7,436 bases of DNA, taken from assembly GCA_023252065.1 (NCBI GenBank), contig JAHEXO010000095.1:1-7436 (forward strand), in the 5' to 3' direction. Positions 6,349 through 7,436 of the stretch are shown here, piece after piece. How positions within the stretch are numbered: position 1 is the stretch's first letter; each line of letters starts with the position of its first letter. The DNA comes from Nocardioides sp. (lineage in GTDB: Bacteria; Actinomycetota; Actinomycetes; Propionibacteriales; Nocardioidaceae). Position numbers and translations under genes: made by a program. The notes beneath the pieces were generated by a model. The model saw nothing but the letters and a program-made list of their open reading frames with translations. It ran no database searches and was not told the origin of the DNA.

Positions 6349-7227
6349 GTGCCACTGACCACCCTCGGTGACGGACGCACCCTGCAGTGGTCCGAGGGCG
6401 GCGACCCCGACGGCCACCCGGTCGTGTTCTGCCACGGCACCCCCGACACCCGTCGCGCGTCGTGGAGCGGTCATGACGCGGCGGCCCGGGCCGGGGTCCG
6501 GCTGGTCGCGGCGAACCGCCCCGGGTACGGCGCCTCGACGCCCGCCCCGCCGTCCTACCAGCGACCTGCCGATGACCTCGTCGCCCTGGCCGACTCGCTC
6601 GATATCGAGAGGTTCGCGCTGCTCGGGATGTCGGTGGGTGGCACCTTCGCCCTCGCCACCGCGGCCCGCCATCCCGATCGGGTGCGCGCCGTCGCGACCG
6701 TGGGCTGCCCCGGACCGGTCACGTCGATGGACCCGCCCTACCCCCGGGACGACCTCGACGACGAGGGGCGGGCGTTCTTCGACGACCTCGCTGCCGGCAC
6801 CACCGACGTCAACGTGGAGCGGGTCCGTCCCGGGTTCGCCGACTTCCGAAGCCTGATCGACCCCGACGACCCCGACGACGACGCCCTGGCGCAGCGGTGG
6901 GTCGAGTCGCTGCCGACGGAGGACCGCGTGCTGGTCGAGTCGGCGCCCCCCTCGGAGCGGGCAGCCGCCGCGCGCGAGGCGATCGGGGTACCGGACGGCT
7001 ACCTGGCCGACGCCGCCCTGGTCTTCGCCCCGTGGCCCTTCGACCTCGCCGACGTCCGGTGCCCCGTCACCCTCTGGTACGGCGAGCGCGACCGCCAGGC
7101 TCCCCCGCGCCACGGGACCTGGCTCGCCGGCCACCTGCCGTCGGCCGAGCTGCGGATCCTCGCCGGTCTCGGCCACCTCGAGTCACTCGTGCGGAGCTGG
7201 CCGGAGGTGCTCGCCAGGCTGGCCTGA
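6349..7227 (+). CDS. Alpha/beta-hydrolase fold protein
   Basis: The 292-residue protein probably cleaves an ester, lactone or similar bond; its substrate is unknown. The fold is shown by the oxyanion-side HGTPDTRR (29-36), the turn NRPGYGAS (56-63), the nucleophile elbow LLGMSVGG with S95, the acid in WYGERD (D248), and the late histidine GLGHLES (H276). These form a complete Ser-Asp-His triad. A cap region (about 120-225) sits between the core strands and carries an acidic run, DPDDPDDD (171-178). I start it at GTG 6349, only 7 nt after the stop of the M16-like gene, because the N-terminus then begins at the usual LGDGRTLQWSEGGDPDGHPV. Any longer form would overlap the upstream gene's membrane-helix codons. 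No clear Shine-Dalgarno is present, so coupling to the upstream gene is likely. There is no signal peptide, so it is probably cytoplasmic. Confidence 0.92.
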   Translation: MPLTTLGDGRTLQWSEGGDPDGHPVVFCHGTPDTRRASWSGHDAAARAGVRLVAANRPGYGASTPAPPSYQRPADDLVALADSLDIERFALLGMSVGGTFALATAARHPDRVRAVATVGCPGPVTSMDPPYPRDDLDDEGRAFFDDLAAGTTDVNVERVRPGFADFRSLIDPDDPDDDALAQRWVESLPTEDRVLVESAPPSERAAAAREAIGVPDGYLADAALVFAPWPFDLADVRCPVTLWYGERDRQAPPRHGTWLAGHLPSAELRILAGLGHLESLVRSWPEVLARLA

Positions 7228-7258
7228 GCCCGGTCGTGTGCAAGCGCACGACCGGCTC
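7226..7258. terminator. Bidirectional hairpin terminator between hydrolase and ligA
   Basis: GAGCC(C)GGTCGTG pairs with CACGACCGGCTC, giving 12 bp with a single bulged C; a T-G wobble and one or two more pairs close a tiny AA-centred loop. It overlaps the hydrolase stop codon and lies about 20 bp past the ligA stop on the other strand, between convergent genes. It has no T tract on either side, as is common in high-GC actinobacteria. Confidence 0.7.
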
Positions 7259-7278
7259 GCTGCGGTCCGGCCCCCCGG

Positions 7279-7436
<158 letters not shown>

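Noticed and set aside
6220..7176. 318-codon minus-strand open frame opposite the hydrolase
   Set aside because: It has no recognisable domain, and the plus strand carries a complete Ser-Asp-His hydrolase.

Overview
The window is very GC-rich DNA with actinobacterial gene content. It most likely comes from Nocardioides or a close relative in Propionibacteriales. This rests on the close resemblance of GatA, GatB and GatC to actinobacterial versions, on GTG starts, and on a GGTTTCGAGAC...TCCTCAACC palindromic repeat that I associate from memory with that group. No database was searched.

Layout. The minus strand carries, in transcription order, the 3' end of ligA at the right edge (7279-7436, cut by the window) and the complete gatC-gatA-gatB operon (4447 down to 1063). 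It continues with a decayed hemerythrin-like gene (about 990-683), a small two-helix membrane protein (627-385) and a GNAT acetyltransferase cut by the left edge (373-1). A two-gene plus-strand island lies between ligA and gatC. It holds a membrane-anchored protein related to M16 (insulinase/pitrilysin) peptidases (4653-6341) and, 7 nt later, an alpha/beta hydrolase (6349-7227). The 205-bp gap between gatC and the M16-like gene is a divergent control region. The hydrolase and ligA converge on a strong hairpin at 7226-7258.

How the genes work together. GatCAB is the amidotransferase that converts misacylated Glu-tRNA(Gln), and in many bacteria Asp-tRNA(Asn), to the correct aminoacyl-tRNA. The three genes overlap by stop/start fusions (GTGA, ATGA), so they are translationally coupled. 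LigA is housekeeping replication and repair. The M16-like protein and hydrolase look like an accessory operon with no obvious link to tRNA amidation.

The points most worth a second look are these. The M16-like protein keeps HxxEH but has Asp where the family usually has the third zinc-binding Glu, and it has a C-terminal unassigned domain plus a membrane hairpin. A repeat palindrome sits inside the 3' end of gatA, next to the gatB Shine-Dalgarno. The hemerythrin relic contains three frame changes. I found no tRNA, rRNA, CRISPR array, insertion sequence or phage gene.
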